A DNA stretch of 64,000 nucleotides, taken from NCBI GenBank assembly GCA_020348445.1, contig CP070751.1:4588960-4652959 (forward strand). The letters are read 5' to 3'. This stretch comes from Thermoplasmata archaeon (lineage in GTDB: Archaea; Thermoplasmatota; Thermoplasmata; GCA-020350865). A model generated the notes under the pieces. The model searched no databases. It worked only from the letters and a program-made list of their open reading frames with translations, and was not told the origin of the DNA. The translations under genes were made by a program, and so were the position numbers. This document shows, one piece after another, positions 59,692 to 64,000 of the stretch (position 1 is its first letter; each line of letters starts with the position of its first letter).

Positions 59692-59752
59692 AGGCGCGCA
59701 AAAAGGGGCGTGTCGGTGGAGGAATAGGCAGTCAGGGAAACTGTGGAGGTGG
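59692..59752 (+). repeat. Composite intergenic repeat, copy 12 (module B)
   Basis: GCGCGCAAAAAGGGGCGTGT followed by CGGTGGAGGAATAGGCAGTC and AGGGAAACTGTGGAGG. It lies between the transglutaminase gene and the next large surface-protein gene. Confidence 0.85.
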
Positions 59753-59951
59753 GTTTCGAGAGTGTTTGATGTGCAGCCTCGATTTATTTTTTATAACAAT
59801 ATAACTTTCGTTTATCTATAGTTATTTAGGGAGAAAACTTTTAAGCTATCTACCAAAACTTATTTATACAAACATGATAATGCAAAAAATACCCTTATAT
59901 TGGATAATGGTCCATATCTGAAAAAACAGTGTTGAGAAAGGGTTTGATAAT

Positions 59952-62900
59952 ATGAAAAAGAGTGCATCAATCTTGTTTATCATAATGCTAACAACAAGTA
60001 GTATGGTTTTTACGATATCATTCACGCCATCAACGGTAAGTGCATACCAATCCCACTCTCCCATATACATCAGAGGAGATGCCGATTTTTCCGATGGCGA
60101 TGATGATGGAGTAATTAATCCAGGTGCAGCAGGAACCGAAAATGATCCGTATATTATCGAAGGATGGGAAATAGATGCAAGCACAGCAAATGGCATTGAG
60201 ATAGACCAGACAGATGTATATTTTATAATAAGAAATTGCTATATTCATGATGGCTATCCAAATTCTAATGATGGTATTTTGTTAATTGAAGTAGGAAATG
60301 GCACGATAGAAAACACGGAAATTGAAAATAACGACAGAGGAATATTTGTTTGGGATGGAAGCCATGATAATGTAATATCCAATAACAGTATTTACTTAAG
60401 TAATTTTCAGGGCATTCTTATCGATTTAAGTTCAAACAATCTAATATTCAACAACAGCATCTACGATAATGATGATGAGGGGATTTTCCTTGATGAAAGT
60501 CCAAATAACATCATATCACACAATGTTATTTCAAATAATCGAGAAGGAATAGTTCCCAATCACCTTTCACCTGGGATAATCATTCAGAATAACAGTATCT
60601 TTTCAAACACTGCAAGTGGCATATTGCTTGCCGGGACCTCCAATCATACAATATCCAACAATGGCATCTATTTAAACAACGCATGGGGCATATATATTGA
60701 CTCAAGTCCAAATAATCTCATATTCAATAACAGTATCTATTTGAATAACGCTGCGGGTATAACTTTATGGCCTGCTTCTGACAACATCATATCCAATAAC
60801 AATATCTCATATAATACTGGAGGTATAGTTCTACTTCTTGGATCAAGCAATAACAACATTTCGTACAACAATATCAGCTATAACACGGATCATGGGATCA
60901 GTGACTCCGAAGGTTCAGATAATAAATATATTAACAATTATATAGATACGAACAGTGGATTTGGTATAAGGATATCTTATACTTTATATAACAATTTGAT
61001 AGATAATGTCTTTTACAATAACGGAATTGTAGTACGGGGGGGTCAACGCCTCAATTGGAATTCACATACAATTTTAAACAATACCGCCAATGATAGGCCA
61101 ATTTATTACTACAAAGATGTTAATGGAGTAATAGCCCCAAAGGAAGCAATAGAGGTCATATTTGCCAATTGTACTAATTGTACTTTCCAAGGAATAAATT
61201 CATCACATACTGATGTAGGAGTAGAAGCGGGATATTCAGTTAACATCACGATATCCAACAATAATTTCCTAAACAATAAATGGGGATTATTTCTTCGATC
61301 AAGTAAATTTAATACTGTCTCCAACAACACCCTCAATTTTAATGTTAGGGGCATATATGGTTATGGAATCCATAACTCCAATATATCCCACAATAATTTT
61401 TATTCAAATAGTGATGACGGTATGCATCTTTACGTAGGCAGGTACAATTGGATCTTTAACAATACTATTTCAAAAAGCACACGTGGAATAAATATCTGGG
61501 GATCATCGTTTGACAATCTATTCTATCACAATAATATGATAGACAATACAGACCAGGCATGGGACTGGACAAATAACGCAAACCAATGGGATATCGGTTA
61601 TCCGGGTGGTGGCAATTATTGGTCGGATTTCGATAATTCCAGCGATGGAGCCTACGATGATTATCAGGGAGCGAATCAGGATGTGAGCGGAAGTGACGGT
61701 ATCGTGGATAACGGTACAATAGGTGGTGGAGGGGTAAATCCATATGTAATAGATGCTGATTCCCAGGATAATTACCCCCTTATAGAACCTGCATTTTTAA
61801 CACCCCCGGAAGTAATACTGAACCTTCAGGCAACAACCGGGGATTCCATTGTAAACCTTACCTGGGACCCTCCTTCATGGGACGGCGGTTCCAACATAAC
61901 CGGGTACAATATATACAAAAACGGAACTGCAGTTGTCTACGTATTTGTTCCAGTAAATCAGACATGGTTTGAGGATCCGGGCCTGATAAATGGTGTGACC
62001 TATATTTATCATGTTTCGGCAGTCAACGGCATAGGTGAAGGATTGATGTCAGCTGTAAGTGCAACTCCAAGCACCATACCTTCAGCACCCGGGAATCTCA
62101 AGGTGGAGGAGGGATACGGTTATGTAAATATCTCCTGGGACCCGCCAGGATCCGATGGAGGTTCAGAGTTAATCGAATATTTAGTCTATCGAAACGGGAC
62201 AAATGGTTCTTATGATATCGCTTCGGCAGATCAGCTCTGGTATAACGATACAAATGTAAGCGACGGTATAACCTATACTTATAATATCAGTTGTACAAAC
62301 AAAAATGGCGAAGGTGCAAATTCCACGATTGAAGGAACACCGCTTGTTCCAACAATCCCATCAGAACCCAAAAATCCCTTTACAGATTCCGGTAATGGCT
62401 TTGTTAATCTATCCTGGAAAATACCGATATTTGATGGCGGATCTAATATCATGGGTTACAATATCTATAAAAATGGCTCAGCAGGGGTATATATCTTTAT
62501 TCCTGCGGGTCAGTTGTGGTTCAACGATACAAATGTGATAAATGAACTGATCTATATGTACAATGTTACTTGCGTAAACGGTGTGGGAGAAGGACCGCAT
62601 TCCATTGATGTTGTCGGAACTCCATCTGCACAAACAATACCATCAGCGCCTCGGAACCTCACCTATGAAGAAGGAGATGGAGGGATAAATCTTACCTGGG
62701 ATACTCCCTCATTTGATGGAAACACCTCCATAATCGGGTACAACATCTATCGTAATGGAACTGAAATGCCCTTGGATTTTGTTCCTGCAAATCATTTGTG
62801 GTTCAATGATACAGGATTGATAAATGGAATGACTTACACCTATAATGTTTCTGCAGTAAACGGCAAAGGAGAAGGACCAAATGCCACAATTTCGGCAATT

Positions 62901-64000
62901 CCCGGAACATTTCCTTCAGAACCCGAGAGCCTGCAGGTTGAGGAGGGTTACGGTTATGTGAATATCTCCTGGGCCCCACCAAAATCGGATGGGGGCTTTT
63001 CAATATTTGAATTTAACATTTATCGTAATGGAACCGTCGGACTGTATGCAAATGTCTCAGCAGGACAACTTTGGTTCAATGATACCAGTGTAATAAATGG
63101 TACCACCTATACCTACAATATCACGGCAATAAATGCAATCGGGGAGGGTCCTAATTCAGATAATATCATGGGAACATCCCTTATACAGACAGTTCCCTTA
63201 AAGCCGCAGGACCCACAGACCGCAAACGGAGATGGGTACGTCAATCTGACATGGAACCGACCGCAGGTTGATGGCGGATCTCCAATAATTGAATATAATA
63301 TCTATCGAAACGGAACCATTGGAATCTATGTTACAGTAAATGCAAATCAGTTATGGTTCAATGACACAAATGTTCTCAATGATTTGATCTACACATACAA
63401 CATCACAGCAATGAACATTATTGGAGAGAGCTTGCATTCAATCGATGTTATAGGAACGCCTTTTGTTCCGACCGTGCCATCGACTCCACAGAACCTTCAA
63501 ATAGATGAGGGAGACGAATACATAAATCTAACTTGGGAAATTCCTACAAGCGATGGTAATTCACCAATTTTAGGATATTATGTTTACCGAAACGGAACTT
63601 CTGGTTATTATGACATTATACCTCCAGATCAATTGTGGTACCTTGATTTAAATGTTGTCAATGGAATCACCTACATATACAATATCTCAGCATTCAATGC
63701 AATTGGAGAAAGCATAAGATCTTCTGATATAACTGCCACACCAAGGTCTTTATCATCACAACCCCAAGACCTTCAAATTGTACTCGGTGATGGTTACCTA
63801 AATCTCACCTGGAATGTTCCCTTTGATGACGGCGGCTCACCGATAACAGGTTATAATATATACCGCAACGACACCTCAGAAGTCTATGGTTATGTTACTG
63901 CGAATCAGTTGTGGTTCATTGATGATGTCGTTGTCCCTGGTATCAATTATACTTATTATGTTTCTGTTATCAATGATGTCGGGGAGGGCCCTCTTTCTAC
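59952..64000 (+). CDS. Large beta-helix plus FN3 surface protein, cut by the window edge
   Basis: An uninterrupted frame of about 1349 codons running off the right edge. It starts with ATG and a signal peptide (MKKSASILFIIMLTTSS...), followed by a NosD-like beta-helix (about residues 55-600, ending GYPGGGNYWSDFDN). At least eight fibronectin type III domains follow from about residue 617 (VNLTWDPPSWDGG, GYNIYKNGT, GEGL). It has the same architecture as the protein encoded at 41919-45368. The last 170 bases are almost identical to 44339-44508 of that gene. A membrane anchor probably lies beyond the edge. Module B precedes the gene, as for other surface-protein genes here. Confidence 0.9.
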   Translation, partial: MKKSASILFIIMLTTSSMVFTISFTPSTVSAYQSHSPIYIRGDADFSDGDDDGVINPGAAGTENDPYIIEGWEIDASTANGIEIDQTDVYFIIRNCYIHDGYPNSNDGILLIEVGNGTIENTEIENNDRGIFVWDGSHDNVISNNSIYLSNFQGILIDLSSNNLIFNNSIYDNDDEGIFLDESPNNIISHNVISNNREGIVPNHLSPGIIIQNNSIFSNTASGILLAGTSNHTISNNGIYLNNAWGIYIDSSPNNLIFNNSIYLNNAAGITLWPASDNIISNNNISYNTGGIVLLLGSSNNNISYNNISYNTDHGISDSEGSDNKYINNYIDTNSGFGIRISYTLYNNLIDNVFYNNGIVVRGGQRLNWNSHTILNNTANDRPIYYYKDVNGVIAPKEAIEVIFANCTNCTFQGINSSHTDVGVEAGYSVNITISNNNFLNNKWGLFLRSSKFNTVSNNTLNFNVRGIYGYGIHNSNISHNNFYSNSDDGMHLYVGRYNWIFNNTISKSTRGINIWGSSFDNLFYHNNMIDNTDQAWDWTNNANQWDIGYPGGGNYWSDFDNSSDGAYDDYQGANQDVSGSDGIVDNGTIGGGGVNPYVIDADSQDNYPLIEPAFLTPPEVILNLQATTGDSIVNLTWDPPSWDGGSNITGYNIYKNGTAVVYVFVPVNQTWFEDPGLINGVTYIYHVSAVNGIGEGLMSAVSATPSTIPSAPGNLKVEEGYGYVNISWDPPGSDGGSELIEYLVYRNGTNGSYDIASADQLWYNDTNVSDGITYTYNISCTNKNGEGANSTIEGTPLVPTIPSEPKNPFTDSGNGFVNLSWKIPIFDGGSNIMGYNIYKNGSAGVYIFIPAGQLWFNDTNVINELIYMYNVTCVNGVGEGPHSIDVVGTPSAQTIPSAPRNLTYEEGDGGINLTWDTPSFDGNTSIIGYNIYRNGTEMPLDFVPANHLWFNDTGLINGMTYTYNVSAVNGKGEGPNATISAIPGTFPSEPESLQVEEGYGYVNISWAPPKSDGGFSIFEFNIYRNGTVGLYANVSAGQLWFNDTSVINGTTYTYNITAINAIGEGPNSDNIMGTSLIQTVPLKPQDPQTANGDGYVNLTWNRPQVDGGSPIIEYNIYRNGTIGIYVTVNANQLWFNDTNVLNDLIYTYNITAMNIIGESLHSIDVIGTPFVPTVPSTPQNLQIDEGDEYINLTWEIPTSDGNSPILGYYVYRNGTSGYYDIIPPDQLWYLDLNVVNGITYIYNISAFNAIGESIRSSDITATPRSLSSQPQDLQIVLGDGYLNLTWNVPFDDGGSPITGYNIYRNDTSEVYGYVTANQLWFIDDVVVPGINYTYYVSVINDVGEGPLS

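Noticed and set aside
1..64000. rRNA genes, replication origin or provirus structural genes
   Set aside because: I saw no rRNA sequence, no Orc1/Cdc6 gene and no capsid, portal or terminase gene, so the mobile nature of the tRNA array region is inferred from local structure only.

Overview
This 64 kb window is archaeal. Several tRNA genes carry introns at the archaeal position 37/38, promoters look like TATA boxes, regulators are of the Lrp/AsnC type, and Shine-Dalgarno sites are mostly GGTGAT or GGAGG. The mix of multiheme cytochromes, PKD/CARDB/fibronectin-III/NosD-like surface proteins and membrane-tethered winged-helix regulators fits an uncultured Thermoplasmatota-like euryarchaeon. That placement is an inference from gene content, because no rRNA or other marker gene is present.

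Region 1 (1-24.5 kb) is metabolic. On the minus strand are a lipoyl H-protein homologue, a GlcD/HdrD-like FAD plus Fe-S oxidoreductase pair and a UbiA prenyltransferase, with a geranylgeranyl-reductase-family flavoprotein diverging from a radical-SAM protein. The H-protein, flavoprotein and radical-SAM combination recalls the LbpA/LipT/LipS1-S2 lipoate system. Next come a 30-motif multiheme cytochrome c with a NapC-like membrane anchor, a di-haem cytochrome b, a second GlcD/HdrD-like pair, a third GlcD paralogue that has lost its FAD-binding loop, a CcmI-like membrane protein, CcmF, two Lrp-type regulators and a second membrane-anchored multiheme cytochrome. Together these look like a membrane electron-transfer chain plus its cytochrome c assembly machinery.

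Region 2 (24.6-31.2 kb) holds an intact IS481-like insertion sequence with 28-bp inverted repeats, a membrane-tethered regulator, a small secreted protein and an adhesin with about 34 YadA-like 14-residue head repeats anchored by an N-terminal membrane helix.

Region 3 (31.2-51.5 kb and 54.8-64 kb) is a surface-protein and conflict-system region: lectin, CPBP protease, NosD-like beta-helix proteins, FN3 arrays, transglutaminase, HicBA, HEPN/MNT, a KAP-type NTPase and an archaeal ATPase. Its intergenic spaces carry a modular repeat family (modules A-F), apparently always in the same orientation. Module A contains a palindromic core whose two halves change together between copies.

Region 4 (51.6-54.6 kb) is a minus-strand array of 21 tRNA genes that covers all 20 amino acids (glycine twice). 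Seven have introns, and several are atypical: non-U33 in Leu, both Gly and initiator Met; an unusual T-loop in Gln. An HNH endonuclease gene and a pseudoknot-like structured element lie inside it. The array is bracketed by a 51-bp direct repeat made of the 3' end of a beta-helix gene, and an orphan tail of such a gene lies on the far side. This suggests that the array entered the locus by recombination.
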